Shown: positions 1 to 8,742 of the stretch, one piece after another
Layout of the letters: each line of letters starts with the position of its first letter
Position numbering within the stretch: the first letter of the stretch is position 1
Assembly: GCF_020166495.1 (NCBI RefSeq)
Contig: NZ_JAINZS010000004.1
Location: 434,001 to 498,000, forward strand
Length of the DNA: 64,000 bases
From: Robertkochia aurantiaca
GTDB lineage: Bacteria > Bacteroidota > Bacteroidia > Flavobacteriales > Flavobacteriaceae
Direction: 5' to 3'
Position numbers and translations under genes: made by a program
The notes under the pieces: generated by a model
The model's database searches: none
The model's input: the letters and a program-made list of their open reading frames with translations, nothing else
What the model was told of the DNA's origin: nothing

Positions 1-414
1 ATTATGAACGAAGGAGAAATCGACAGCGTTTCGGTACTCACAAAAGAAAGCGTTGGTAAAATGATGCAAACCCATTGGCGATATACAGGTGATAACGGTG
101 ACACCTGGGATAACTTCTTTATGGCATACGGCTACGGAATACACCATCTCACCAATACCGAATCAGCAGATTTCATTTATCCTACCGAAAACATGAGTGG
201 CCATCCCGGCATAGCATACGGTTTACTGAGCGATCTGTATTTCGACCCGGAAACCCGAAACGGGTTGATCTTCATAACCAATGGAAGTAAACAATCATTT
301 GAGTACGGAAAAAAATCATCCTTCTACCAGGTAGAAGAAGATGTATTTCAATCCACTCTACCCTTTATGTCTGATTTCCTGAATAAACAACCCGAAACTG
401 AAGGCAGCCGATGA
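1..414 (+). CDS. Serine hydrolase (beta-lactamase-related), C-terminal part
   Basis: The reading frame is open to the left edge, so only the last 137 or so residues are visible and the true start lies outside the window. The tail contains GHPGIAYG, which fits the third motif region (HxG in place of KTG) of class C beta-lactamase-like serine hydrolases, followed by a strand pattern (NGLIFITNG) typical of their C-termini. The catalytic SxxK would be upstream and cannot be checked. These enzymes are usually exported esterases or D-aminopeptidases. The stop overlaps the start of the NhaC-type transporter by four bases (ATGA), so the two are probably translated from one mRNA. The family call is moderately sure; the substrate is unknown. 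Confidence 0.6.
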   Translation: MMNEGEIDSVSVLTKESVGKMMQTHWRYTGDNGDTWDNFFMAYGYGIHHLTNTESADFIYPTENMSGHPGIAYGLLSDLYFDPETRNGLIFITNGSKQSFEYGKKSSFYQVEEDVFQSTLPFMSDFLNKQPETEGSR

Positions 415-1769
415 TTGACTACGGATTCATCAGTCTGATACCTACACTGGCGGTGATCGCCATTGCCTTATGGACCAAAAAGACCTTTGAGGCGCTTCTG
501 GGCGGAACTGTTCTTGGTTACCTGATACTTTCGGGGCAAGGATTTTTCGGAGATTTCACTTCCGGACTCCTCACCGTGATGCAAAATGACACCATTGGCT
601 GGGTAATCATGGTGTGCGGGCTCTTCGGTTCCCTGATCTTTCTTCTATCACAGTCGGGAGGAACGCTTGCATTCTCAAAGAGAATGCTGAAATATACCCG
701 ATCCAGAAACAGTGCACTGCTGGTTACCTGGTTCATGGGACTGGCTATCTTTATCGATGACTACCTCAACGCTCTTACGGTAGGAGCTTCGATGAAAAAA
801 GTTACCGACAAGTATAAGGTGCCAAGGGAAATGCTGGCATACATAGTAGATTCAACAGCGGCTCCTATTTGCGTACTGATACCTCTGTCAACCTGGGCCA
901 TCTACATTTCAGGGCTTTTGGAAAACGAGGCCGTAGTAGCCCAGGGAGAAGGTCTACAGGGATACCTCAGTGCCATACCATTCATCATTTACGGTTGGGT
1001 GGCAGCTTTTATGGTTCCCCTGGTTGCCACAGGGATTATCCCTGCGATAGGACCAATGAAAAAAGCAGAAAAAAGAGCCGCCGCCGGTCAACTCATACCT
1101 GACAACTCAGAGGCCATTGCCTTAAAAATACCCGAACCTGAACACGATAAAGAACCCAGGCTACGACATTTCACTCTGCCTCTGCTTGTATTGATAGCGG
1201 CAACCATATTATTTGAAGTAGATGCCCTTAAGGGTATCATCACGGCCATCGTATTTACAGTAACATATTACGCCGTAGAAAAGGTAAGGCCAGTATTCAA
1301 GGCTGTGGAAGATGTCTTTTCAGGCTTTAAGACCATGCTATACGCATTGGCTATAGTAGTGATGTCTTTCGTATTAAAGGAGGTAAATGATCAATTAGGC
1401 TTGAGCCAATATGTGATCGATACCGTATCCCCTCTGCTGAACCGGGACCTGCTTCCCGTAATAACTTTTCTCGCACTGGCACTGGTTACTTTTGCCACAG
1501 GTTCATTTTGGGGAGTTTATGCGATATCCTTTCCCATTATCATTCCGCTGGCTAAAGAAATGGGAGTAGATGTATGGCTGGCAACCGGAGCAGTAATTTC
1601 AGCTGGTGCATTTGGGTCACACTCCTGTTTCTATGGCGATGCAACGATATTATCGGCATCAGCCACCGGATGCAATAATGTAGCTCACGTGATGACCCAG
1701 CTCCCTTATACCCTGATAGCAGGTTTTATCACAGCTGTTATCTACTTGTTTCTCGGTATGTATATCTAA
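411..1769 (+). CDS. Na+/H+ antiporter NhaC family transporter
   Basis: A 452-residue polytopic inner-membrane protein with about ten to twelve hydrophobic segments. The stretch FIDDYLNALTVG near residue 118, then DSTAAPICVLIPLSTWA near residue 147, are hallmarks of the NhaC branch of the ion transporter superfamily; GSFWGVYAISFPIIIPLA and GSHSCFYGDATILSA lie in the second half. The family exchanges Na+ for H+, and some members carry organic anions or amino acids (MleN exchanges malate and lactate). Translational coupling (four-base overlap) to a serine hydrolase suggests that the transported solute could be related to the hydrolase product; that is inference. Length is normal for the family. 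Confidence 0.85.
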   Translation: MIDYGFISLIPTLAVIAIALWTKKTFEALLGGTVLGYLILSGQGFFGDFTSGLLTVMQNDTIGWVIMVCGLFGSLIFLLSQSGGTLAFSKRMLKYTRSRNSALLVTWFMGLAIFIDDYLNALTVGASMKKVTDKYKVPREMLAYIVDSTAAPICVLIPLSTWAIYISGLLENEAVVAQGEGLQGYLSAIPFIIYGWVAAFMVPLVATGIIPAIGPMKKAEKRAAAGQLIPDNSEAIALKIPEPEHDKEPRLRHFTLPLLVLIAATILFEVDALKGIITAIVFTVTYYAVEKVRPVFKAVEDVFSGFKTMLYALAIVVMSFVLKEVNDQLGLSQYVIDTVSPLLNRDLLPVITFLALALVTFATGSFWGVYAISFPIIIPLAKEMGVDVWLATGAVISAGAFGSHSCFYGDATILSASATGCNNVAHVMTQLPYTLIAGFITAVIYLFLGMYI

Positions 1770-1817
1770 CAATTCAGCGTAATCTGAAACCAGTTATCTT
1801 ATTTGTAAATTGCCGTC

Positions 1818-2288
1818 GTGAACGTGAAGAAAACCTATACTGTCGACGAGGCCCGGGCAAAACTTGAATATTATTGTGCCTACCAGGACCGCTGTCATAA
1901 AGAAGTAAGAGCAAAACTGAAAGATATGGGCATGATCCCTGCTGCCACAGAACAGATCATCACCCACCTGATACAGCATAATTTTCTGAATGAAGAGCGC
2001 TTTGCACGTTCCTTTGCAAGGGGAAAGTTCAACATAAAGAACTGGGGAAAGCTCAGAATTATCAGGGAACTCAAATTCCGCGAAATATCCAGATTCAATA
2101 TCGATGCCGCTCTGAAAGAAATCGATGAAGAGGTGTATCTGGAGAAGTTACACTCATTAGCTGAGTGGAGGCTTGGGCAGATCGATGAACGAAATCCGTT
2201 CAAACGCAAAAAGAAACTGGCCGACTACCTTCTTTACAGAGGCTGGGAACCACACCTGGTATACGAGCTTGTGCAGGATTTGACCTGA
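1818..2288 (+). CDS. recX: RecX family regulator of RecA
   Basis: A 156-residue protein with the repeated three-helix RecX architecture: YTVDEARAKLEYYCAYQDRC at the N-terminus, then FLNEERFARSFARGKFN and WGKLRIIRELKFREIS, the conserved RecX core. RecX binds RecA filaments and limits strand exchange. The start is a GTG at 1818; a second GTG at 1824 is equally possible, and no ATG fits. It follows the antiporter by 48 bases on the same strand and converges on the JmjC-like gene with only six bases between stops. recA is not in the window, which is common in Bacteroidota. Confidence 0.9.
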   Translation: MNVKKTYTVDEARAKLEYYCAYQDRCHKEVRAKLKDMGMIPAATEQIITHLIQHNFLNEERFARSFARGKFNIKNWGKLRIIRELKFREISRFNIDAALKEIDEEVYLEKLHSLAEWRLGQIDERNPFKRKKKLADYLLYRGWEPHLVYELVQDLT

Positions 2289-2294
2289 AGGTAT

Positions 2295-3152
2295 CTAAAC
2301 AAGGTTTGCGTGGGTGTTCCTAATAGCCTTTTCATTTTTATAATCGATCCATCGCTGTCCGTGCCACCTTCTCATCAGCACATCAAAATACCGCATAAAA
2401 ACCACGTTATAAGCCGCTTTACACAGGTGCTTAGGCGAACGGGGAAAAGCACGAAGGCTCATTGAAAACCCCGCAGTTTCATATTTCATGAAGTGCCAGT
2501 AACCTTCGGGCATATAAAGCATGTCTCCATGCTCCAGTTCGGCCACATATCCCTTCGCATGTTTTAGTGCGGGCCACCGATCAAGATCCGGTGATTCGAA
2601 ATTTATATCCTCACGTGAAATCAGTGAATGAGGTACCTTATAAAGAAATGGCGTCTGGCTGGGGGGAAATATGATACACTTCTTCCTGCCATGGAAGTGA
2701 AAATGCAGTATGTTCGAATAATCGATATCATAATGCATGAATACCTTACTGCCTTCTCCTCCAAAGAACAACATCGGCAACTGCTTGACCAGTTTAAGCC
2801 CCAGATCAGGCCAATTAAAATCATGCTGTAGTTCAGGAACTTCCCTGAGGAGATTGAACAGAAAAATGCGGTAGTTGGTAGGCCCCTCCTTCAACAGCTC
2901 GAGATAATCTTTAAAGAGCATGCGTTTATGAGGCTCATTAAATCCATCTTCATGCGAAACAGGTCGGTCATCATATAGAGGGACCTCCTTTTGACCTGCC
3001 ACCTCTTTAAAATGATCCAGATTCCATTTAGAGTAAGCAGGCCAGTCTTCAGTCATTCCACTCATTACAACAGGCCTTTGATCCCTGATATAATGCTGAT
3101 GGAATTCATCCTTATCAGCCCGGTCGATTCGTGTGACTTGAGTAAGTTGCAT
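2295..3152 (-). CDS. JmjC/cupin-like domain protein
   Basis: A 285-residue protein of the Cupin_8 (JmjC-like) family. N-terminal RDQRPVVMSGMTEDWPA is the usual family entry. A candidate iron-binding triad is visible: H140 and D142 in FMHYDIDY, and H220 in MPEGYWHFMKY. LHFHFHGRKKCIIFPP is the conserved strand before the second half of the barrel. Relatives are Fe(II)/2-oxoglutarate hydroxylases acting on proteins or small molecules; the substrate here cannot be inferred. It sits 51 bases downstream of bioB on the same strand, so it may be cotranscribed, but I see no functional link to biotin. Confidence 0.8.
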   Translation of the reverse strand: MQLTQVTRIDRADKDEFHQHYIRDQRPVVMSGMTEDWPAYSKWNLDHFKEVAGQKEVPLYDDRPVSHEDGFNEPHKRMLFKDYLELLKEGPTNYRIFLFNLLREVPELQHDFNWPDLGLKLVKQLPMLFFGGEGSKVFMHYDIDYSNILHFHFHGRKKCIIFPPSQTPFLYKVPHSLISREDINFESPDLDRWPALKHAKGYVAELEHGDMLYMPEGYWHFMKYETAGFSMSLRAFPRSPKHLCKAAYNVVFMRYFDVLMRRWHGQRWIDYKNEKAIRNTHANLV

Positions 3153-3203
3153 GAATGTAAATTCGCATGAGATCAGAAAAGAACACCTGCCCTGAAAAGG
3201 AGG

Positions 3204-4286
3204 TTATTTTCGTGATCTGGCATTTTCGTTTCTTTCGATCTTATGACCGGGTCGACTCCAGCGCGGCTTTTCTCCCAAAGGCTGGTATTGAGATGCCTCA
3301 GCTTCGACGGTCTCCGGTTTCATTTTTTTGATAAAAGGCTTCTGAGGGTTGAGCCCCAACAGCTTGAACATTTCCATATCTTCGTTGACATCCGGGTTCG
3401 GGGTGGTAAGGAGTTTATCTCCAGCGAAAATAGAATTCGCACCAGCGAAAAAACAAAGTGCCTGTCCCTCGCGACTCATACCTGTACGACCGGCAGACAG
3501 CCTGACCTGTGTTTCAGGCATGACGATCCGGGTGGTAGCGACCATTCTCACCATTTCCCATATCTCTACCGGTTTCTCCTCAGCCATGGGAGTTCCCTCG
3601 ACTGCCACCAATGCATTGATCGGCACTGATTCAGGCTGCGGATTCAGAGAAGCCAGAGCAACGAGCATTCCGGCACGGTCTTCAACCTTCTCTCCCATTC
3701 CTATGATTCCCCCGCTGCAAACCGTTACATTGGTCTTTCGAACGTTATCTATGGTCTGTAACCTGTCTTCATAACCCCTGGTAGATATCACTTCCTTATA
3801 ATATTCTTCTGAGGTATCAAGGTTGTGATTGTATGCATAAAGTCCTGCCTCAGCGAGACGCTTTGCCTGGTTCTCTGTGATCATTCCCAGCGTACAACAA
3901 ACCTCCATATCAAGTTTATTGATGGTTCTTACCATTTCCAGGACCTGGTCGAATTCAGGGCCGTCTTTGACGTTTCTCCAGGCTGCTCCCATACAAACCC
4001 TGGAACTCCCAGAAGATTTGGCGCGCAGAGCCTGTGCCTTCACCTGTTGCACACTCATCAGATCATTCCCCTCAACATCTGTGTGATAGCGAGCGGCCTG
4101 AGGGCAGTACCCGCAATCTTCCGGACACCCGCCGGTCTTTATTGAAAGAAGGGTTGAAACCTGAACGGTATTAGGGTCGTGAAATTGTCTGTGAACAGTA
4201 GCTGCTTCGTACAGCAATTCCATGATCGGTTTATTATAGATTTCGAGAATTTCCTCTTTTGTCCAATTGTGTCTGATTTCGCTCAT
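3204..4286 (-). CDS. bioB: Biotin synthase
   Basis: A 360-residue radical SAM enzyme that inserts sulfur into dethiobiotin, the last step of biotin synthesis. The CxxxCxxC cluster motif is C54, C58 and C61 in GGCPEDCGYC. YNHNLDTS, GGIIGMGE and VRLSAGR are further BioB signatures, the arginine of the last being in the position of the [2Fe-2S] ligand. The C-terminus carries about 40 basic residues-rich positions beyond the barrel (GHKIERNENARSRK), longer than E. coli BioB (346). The gene is 128 bases away from the ketoacyl synthase stop and has its own promoter-like element, unlike the rest of the cluster. Confidence 0.97.
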   Translation of the reverse strand: MSEIRHNWTKEEILEIYNKPIMELLYEAATVHRQFHDPNTVQVSTLLSIKTGGCPEDCGYCPQAARYHTDVEGNDLMSVQQVKAQALRAKSSGSSRVCMGAAWRNVKDGPEFDQVLEMVRTINKLDMEVCCTLGMITENQAKRLAEAGLYAYNHNLDTSEEYYKEVISTRGYEDRLQTIDNVRKTNVTVCSGGIIGMGEKVEDRAGMLVALASLNPQPESVPINALVAVEGTPMAEEKPVEIWEMVRMVATTRIVMPETQVRLSAGRTGMSREGQALCFFAGANSIFAGDKLLTTPNPDVNEDMEMFKLLGLNPQKPFIKKMKPETVEAEASQYQPLGEKPRWSRPGHKIERNENARSRK

Positions 4287-4344
4287 AACCTTTATTCAGT
4301 TTTGAAGGGTTTTGAAACTGCTCTGCCCTTCCTTCAATGATTTA

Positions 4345-4352
4345 CAAATGTA
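4345..4352 (-). promoter_or_regulatory. Probable bioB promoter -7 element with upstream inverted repeat
   Basis: On the minus strand these bases read TACATTTG, a match to the Bacteroidota TAnnTTTG element, about 58 bases before the bioB start. No TTG was found at the -33 spacing. Just upstream, TTCACC (4362-4367) and GGTGAA (4376-4381) form an inverted repeat with an eight-base spacer, placed where a regulator could sit. The first part is sequence evidence; an operator role is speculation. Confidence 0.45.
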
Positions 4353-4414
4353 ATAAAATGATTCACCCTGTGTTCGGTGAACTGTCTATTTTGAATATTT
4401 AGCCCCGCATTATA

Positions 4415-5581
4415 TCAATCTCTTCCGATGAGTACACTAACCGCATTCCCTCCAAAACCCACAGCATTCACCATGATATACTCCAGTTTTTCAGGATTTT
4501 TTTTAGCTGAAACGAAAGGAACGGCAATGAATTCCTGATTTTGCAGCATCAATACCCCCAGTTCGAGACTCAGGCTGCCGGAGGCACCGAAGGTATGGCC
4601 CAGCTTCCACTTATTGGTTGTCAGAGCCGGATGGTGGTCGCCGAAAACCTTGCGAATAGCCGCCATTTCGGCCAGATCACCTTTGATGGTACCCGGAGCA
4701 TGCATCACCACGGCATCAACCTTATCTGGTGAAAGGTCACCAAGAGCCATTTTCATGGAACGCTGAAAACAATCGGCCTCCGCAGAGATCGAAATATTGT
4801 GTTTAAGAGACTCTGTAGCATAACCCACTCCTGCTATCCTGGCCAGTTTTTTCCCCTTTCCGGGATTGGTCTCGATCGCGATCACCGAAGCTCCCTCACC
4901 CAGCACCATACCATTTCTCTTCTTAAAAGGATCTCCTGCTCTTGAAGGGAAGTGGCTTTCTGCTGCATCTGCATAGATCTTCAAGGCTTTCATCTGAGCA
5001 AGGGTGAATCCGGTCAAAGCGGCCTCACTTCCCCCTACCAGGAATTTGGAGGTCATCCCACTTCTCAACCAGGCAACGCCGTTGATCAATGCATGCAGGG
5101 CTGTCGAACAGGTAATGGAATGGGAAATCTCGGGCCCCCTGGTTTTAAGATCCTGAGCGATCCAAGACGAAAGATTCCCCAAAGTAGTGGTTGGTGAAGC
5201 CAGGGTGGCACATCTGCCTTCCTTTCGGTAATGATCGTAATGCTGTTCGAATAACTGTGTCGCACCACGAGATGAACCGATATTGATTCCAAAATCATCC
5301 CCGGCCTTCCACCCGGCATTTTCGACCGCTTTACGGGCAGCAATAATACCCAGCAAGACACTTTTATCGAGATCAGCATACCGGGAATCTTCATTTCTGA
5401 GAGCATCCAGCTGTTGTTGATCTGATTCAGTAAGCCCGGCAATCCATTCTTTCCGATTATCGACCTTCACCGAACTGAGATAATGCTTGTCATCCCGGTA
5501 AGCTTTCCATATGGCATCTGTGTCTGATCCCAAAGGAGAAACACTTCCCATGGAGGAAATAAATATTTCTGTATCAATCAT
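4415..5581 (-). CDS. Beta-ketoacyl synthase in the biotin operon
   Basis: A 388-residue thiolase-fold condensing enzyme of the FabB/FabF type. The triad appears complete: C158 in SITCSTALHA, H294 in VVMHAPGT and H329 in WKLGHTFGASG; NAVGFGGNAVSVL is the usual C-terminal glycine-rich end. It overlaps the bioA stop by four bases, so it is locked into the bioF-bioD-bioA unit. Known biotin-linked condensing enzymes such as BioZ are KAS III-like; this is not. I infer a role in building the pimeloyl (C7 diacid) precursor that BioF needs, since no bioC, bioH-type esterase, bioW or bioI lies nearby, but such genes could be elsewhere. The enzyme class is sure; the role is a hypothesis. Confidence 0.88.
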   Translation of the reverse strand: MIDTEIFISSMGSVSPLGSDTDAIWKAYRDDKHYLSSVKVDNRKEWIAGLTESDQQQLDALRNEDSRYADLDKSVLLGIIAARKAVENAGWKAGDDFGINIGSSRGATQLFEQHYDHYRKEGRCATLASPTTTLGNLSSWIAQDLKTRGPEISHSITCSTALHALINGVAWLRSGMTSKFLVGGSEAALTGFTLAQMKALKIYADAAESHFPSRAGDPFKKRNGMVLGEGASVIAIETNPGKGKKLARIAGVGYATESLKHNISISAEADCFQRSMKMALGDLSPDKVDAVVMHAPGTIKGDLAEMAAIRKVFGDHHPALTTNKWKLGHTFGASGSLSLELGVLMLQNQEFIAVPFVSAKKNPEKLEYIMVNAVGFGGNAVSVLIGRD

Positions 5582-6891
5582 TCCCGGCTGGTATTAGCGG
5601 TAAATTCATCAAGATGATCCAAACAGTCTTTAATAACTGCATAGATCTTATCCATTTCTTCTTTTTCAATAATGTAGGGGGCGAGAATATAAATCGTCTT
5701 GCCCAGGGGGCGTAAAAAGACACCGCGATTCATAAAGAAGTGAAAAAGGCGGTCCCTGAACGATCCGTATCGCTCTATTTTGATGTCGATATCAAGAGCG
5801 AAAATGACTCCCTTGTTGCGAACTGATGCCACCCTGGGGTGTTCCCCGATCTCCCTTGCAAATTCTTCATGCCAGCCTGAGATCTCAGAAATACGTCGCT
5901 GAATCTCATCACTCTTCAAAAGCCTTACTCCTTCGAGCGCAGCTGTGCATGCCAGGGGGTTAGCGGTATATGTATGCCCGTGAAAGAATCCCTTGCTTAG
6001 CTCATCACTATAAAAGCCATCAAAGATCTCTTTTGTGGTGCTGGTAACCGCCATCGGCATGAGTCCGGCCGTCAGAGCCTTGCTCATGCAAATGATATCA
6101 GGCTTATTCTCAAGGTGATCTGAAGCAAAAAAAGTACCTGTCTTCCCAAATCCTGTCATCACCTCGTCGGCAATGGTGATAATGCCATGCGCGCGGCAGA
6201 AAGCGATAAGTGCATCAAGCCCCCGGGCATCGTGCATTTTCATGGCGGCTGCCCCCTGAACCAAAGGCTCAAAGATAAAGGCAGCAATATCATAGCTCCC
6301 TGCAAGCTCTCTCAACCTCTCCAGCACCTTCTCGTTATTATCTCCAACCGGAACAGGTAATCGCAGCACTTCCAGTCCCATGCCTGAAAAGGGCCCGTTG
6401 TAAACGTCTAATCCTGAAACAGACATGGCTCCAAAGGTATCACCGTGAAATCCCTCTTCAAAAGCCAGCAGTACCCGTCGCTTTTGCCCCTGATTGTGAT
6501 GATACTGTAAAGCGATTTTTACTCCCACCTCGACAGCCGTTGATCCATTATCAGAGAAAAAGAGCTTATCCTGGTTGTCAGGTAATACCGAGATCAGTTC
6601 TTCTGAAAGATTTACAGCAGGCTCGTGAGTAAAGCCACTAAAAACCACATGATCAAGCCTGGTCATTTGACGGGTGACGGCATCGGTAACCTGCGGATTA
6701 CAATGTCCGTACATTGCGGTATACCACGACGATATTCCGTCGATATAGCTTTTACCATTCTCGTCTGTGAGATACACTCCCTGTGCCTTAGTAATACCAA
6801 GGGCAGAACCATGCGTTTTATGCTGAGTGAGCGGATGCCAGATATGGCGACCATCCCGCTCTGAAAGCGATATTTCTTTCACTGTCTCCAT
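5578..6891 (-). CDS. bioA: Adenosylmethionine-8-amino-7-oxononanoate aminotransferase
   Basis: PLP-dependent class III aminotransferase making 7,8-diaminononanoate from the BioF product. Motifs: RHIWHPLTQHK at the N-terminus, GISSWYTAMYGH, FSDNGSTAVEVGVKIA, ADEVMTGFGKTG and the PLP-lysine segment MSKALTAGLMP, then HGHTYTANPLACTAAL. I place the start at the ATG at 6891 (437 residues) because it is preceded by a purine-rich AAGAAGAGAG and begins close to the conserved WHPLTQH. The frame stays open to an earlier ATG at 6942, seven bases after bioD, which would add 17 residues with no family likeness. It lies between bioD and the ketoacyl synthase in one unit. Confidence 0.95.
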   Translation of the reverse strand: METVKEISLSERDGRHIWHPLTQHKTHGSALGITKAQGVYLTDENGKSYIDGISSWYTAMYGHCNPQVTDAVTRQMTRLDHVVFSGFTHEPAVNLSEELISVLPDNQDKLFFSDNGSTAVEVGVKIALQYHHNQGQKRRVLLAFEEGFHGDTFGAMSVSGLDVYNGPFSGMGLEVLRLPVPVGDNNEKVLERLRELAGSYDIAAFIFEPLVQGAAAMKMHDARGLDALIAFCRAHGIITIADEVMTGFGKTGTFFASDHLENKPDIICMSKALTAGLMPMAVTSTTKEIFDGFYSDELSKGFFHGHTYTANPLACTAALEGVRLLKSDEIQRRISEISGWHEEFAREIGEHPRVASVRNKGVIFALDIDIKIERYGSFRDRLFHFFMNRGVFLRPLGKTIYILAPYIIEKEEMDKIYAVIKDCLDHLDEFTANTSRE

Positions 6892-6948
6892 CTCTCTTCT
6901 TTTGTTCGGGCAAAGATAAGGGCTCCCGTCGGGTTCTGCCAAGATTCT

Positions 6949-7584
6949 TCAGGCAAGTTCTAAGAGATTCATGAGGGCCGGTCTGAACTCATCAGCATAT
7001 TTGCTGATGATGCTCGGAGTAAACTCCCTTTCTTCTGCGATACGTCCCAGCATCCGGCACTTACTCATCTTCAGAATGGCCTCTTCTGTTGTTGGGTGCG
7101 GTTCTCCACTAAAAATGATCAGCGGATCAAAGCCCCGTTCTTTAAGGTATTTCAAAGTCAACAGTGAGTGATTGATACTGCCAAGATAATGCCTTGATAC
7201 CACCACCACTTCGTAATCCTGATCGATCATATCGGCAATGGTGTCGGTTTCATTCAATGGGACCAGAAGTCCGCCGGCTCCTTCTATCACCAGGTGATTG
7301 GTCGTTTCCGGCTCTATGATCTCTGACAAATCTATGGTAACACCGTCAATAGCCGCCGAAGCATGCGGGCTCATAGGCGTATTCAAGGCATAACTGTTCT
7401 TAAAAAATTCCGATTTTGAATTTGTGATCAGGGCCTTCACTTTATCGGTATCTGAATAATCGAGGTCACCAGACTGTATCGGTTTCCAGTAGTCAGCTTC
7501 CAGTGCTTCAACCAATATCGCTGAAGCAATGGTCTTCCCTACCTCAGTAGAAATACCGGTAACAAATATCTTTTTCCTTTTCAT
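6949..7584 (-). CDS. bioD: Dethiobiotin synthetase
   Basis: A 211-residue P-loop ATPase that closes the ureido ring of dethiobiotin from diaminononanoate, CO2 and ATP. The nucleotide loop is VTGISTEVGKT at residues about 8-18, YWKPIQSGD is the family lysine region, and VIEGAGGLLVPL is the second conserved block. Length is typical. It begins two bases after the bioF stop and is followed by bioA, so translation of the three is probably coupled. Confidence 0.95.
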   Translation of the reverse strand: MKRKKIFVTGISTEVGKTIASAILVEALEADYWKPIQSGDLDYSDTDKVKALITNSKSEFFKNSYALNTPMSPHASAAIDGVTIDLSEIIEPETTNHLVIEGAGGLLVPLNETDTIADMIDQDYEVVVVSRHYLGSINHSLLTLKYLKERGFDPLIIFSGEPHPTTEEAILKMSKCRMLGRIAEEREFTPSIISKYADEFRPALMNLLELA

Positions 7585-7586
7585 GC

Positions 7587-8738
7587 TTAAAGGTGTTGTT
7601 CTAAAGTTTTAATAAGTGATTTGATCTCGTTTTCATCATTATAGGTATGCAGACAAATTCTCAGACGCTCTTTTCCACGAGGCACAGTCGGCGACAAGAT
7701 CGCTTTGACATCTAAACCTTCTTTAAATAACTCAGCAGAAATCTTCTTTACCTGATCATTGCCGGACACTACCAGGCAATGTATGGCAGAATGACTTTCA
7801 ATAGCACAAGACGACACCTGACTGCCGAAAAGTGTTTTTCTGAAGAGCCCGATCTGCTCCTTTATTTTTTTAGTCGCTACACCTGATAACAGCTTTTGAT
7901 GGGCAGCAATTACAGTGGCAATCGTATGAGGCGGAAGAGCGGTGGTATAAATAAGACTGCGGGAAAAATTCACCAGATAATCGGTTAGCTCCCGGCTTCC
8001 TAAAACGGCAGCTCCGTTACCACCCAAGGCTTTGCCAAAGGTAATCACCCGAGCAAAAACCTCTCCTTCCAGTCCTTTTTCAACGACCAGCCCTTCACCC
8101 TTTTTTCCATGAATTCCTACTGCGTGTGCCTCATCAACTATGAGGCGGGCACCGTATTCAGCACACAATTCAGACATGACCCTAAGCTCAGGTGAATCTC
8201 CGTCCATGGAAAAAACCGATTCCGTGACCACATAGGTTTGCGAAGAAAATTCATCTGACGAAGCAGCATATCTGTTCAGCAGTCGCTTCAGATCCTGAAT
8301 ATCATTATGCCTGAATTTATAATTGCGGGCATGACAGAGTTTGATCCCCTCCCTGATAGAAGCATGGGCATACTCATCATAAAGAATCACATCATTTCTG
8401 TTCCCCAGGGCACTCAGAAGTCCGCTGTTAGCATCAAACCCTGAATTGAAGATCAGAGCCGACTCTGAAGAGTAATACCTGCCAAGCATTACTTCCGCCC
8501 TTTCATACAAGCTGTGATTCCCTGAAAGCAACCTTGATCCCGTACTGCCATTATATCGGGAGGATACATCCAGCACTAAATCACAGGCATTTTTGTAAAG
8601 TTCACGGTCACGGGCAAACCCGAGATAGTCATTGGATGAAAAATCTGCCACTTCGCTCTGCATACCGAGAGTTCTGAATGCTCCTTCCTCCCGACGGTCT
8701 TCAAGCATGGCAGTAAGTCTGGCAGGCAATTCTTTCAT
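7587..8738 (-). CDS. bioF: 8-amino-7-oxononanoate synthase
   Basis: A 383-residue PLP enzyme of the alpha-oxoamine synthase family, condensing pimeloyl-ACP or pimeloyl-CoA with alanine, the first committed step of biotin ring assembly. Motifs: DFSSNDYLGFA, YDEYAHASIREG, VDEAHAVGIHG and the PLP-lysine segment ITFGKALGGNGAAV. It is the first gene of the bioF-bioD-bioA-ketoacyl synthase unit. A TAnnTTTG box ends only four bases before its ATG, so the mRNA may have almost no leader. A close relative, 2-amino-3-ketobutyrate ligase, is excluded mainly by the operon. Confidence 0.93.
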   Translation of the reverse strand: MKELPARLTAMLEDRREEGAFRTLGMQSEVADFSSNDYLGFARDRELYKNACDLVLDVSSRYNGSTGSRLLSGNHSLYERAEVMLGRYYSSESALIFNSGFDANSGLLSALGNRNDVILYDEYAHASIREGIKLCHARNYKFRHNDIQDLKRLLNRYAASSDEFSSQTYVVTESVFSMDGDSPELRVMSELCAEYGARLIVDEAHAVGIHGKKGEGLVVEKGLEGEVFARVITFGKALGGNGAAVLGSRELTDYLVNFSRSLIYTTALPPHTIATVIAAHQKLLSGVATKKIKEQIGLFRKTLFGSQVSSCAIESHSAIHCLVVSGNDQVKKISAELFKEGLDVKAILSPTVPRGKERLRICLHTYNDENEIKSLIKTLEQHL

Positions 8739-8742
8739 ATCT

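Noticed and set aside
5086-5442. Alternative frames inside the biotin ketoacyl synthase gene
   Set aside because: The FabF-like frame is continuous with all catalytic residues; the other frames are by-products.
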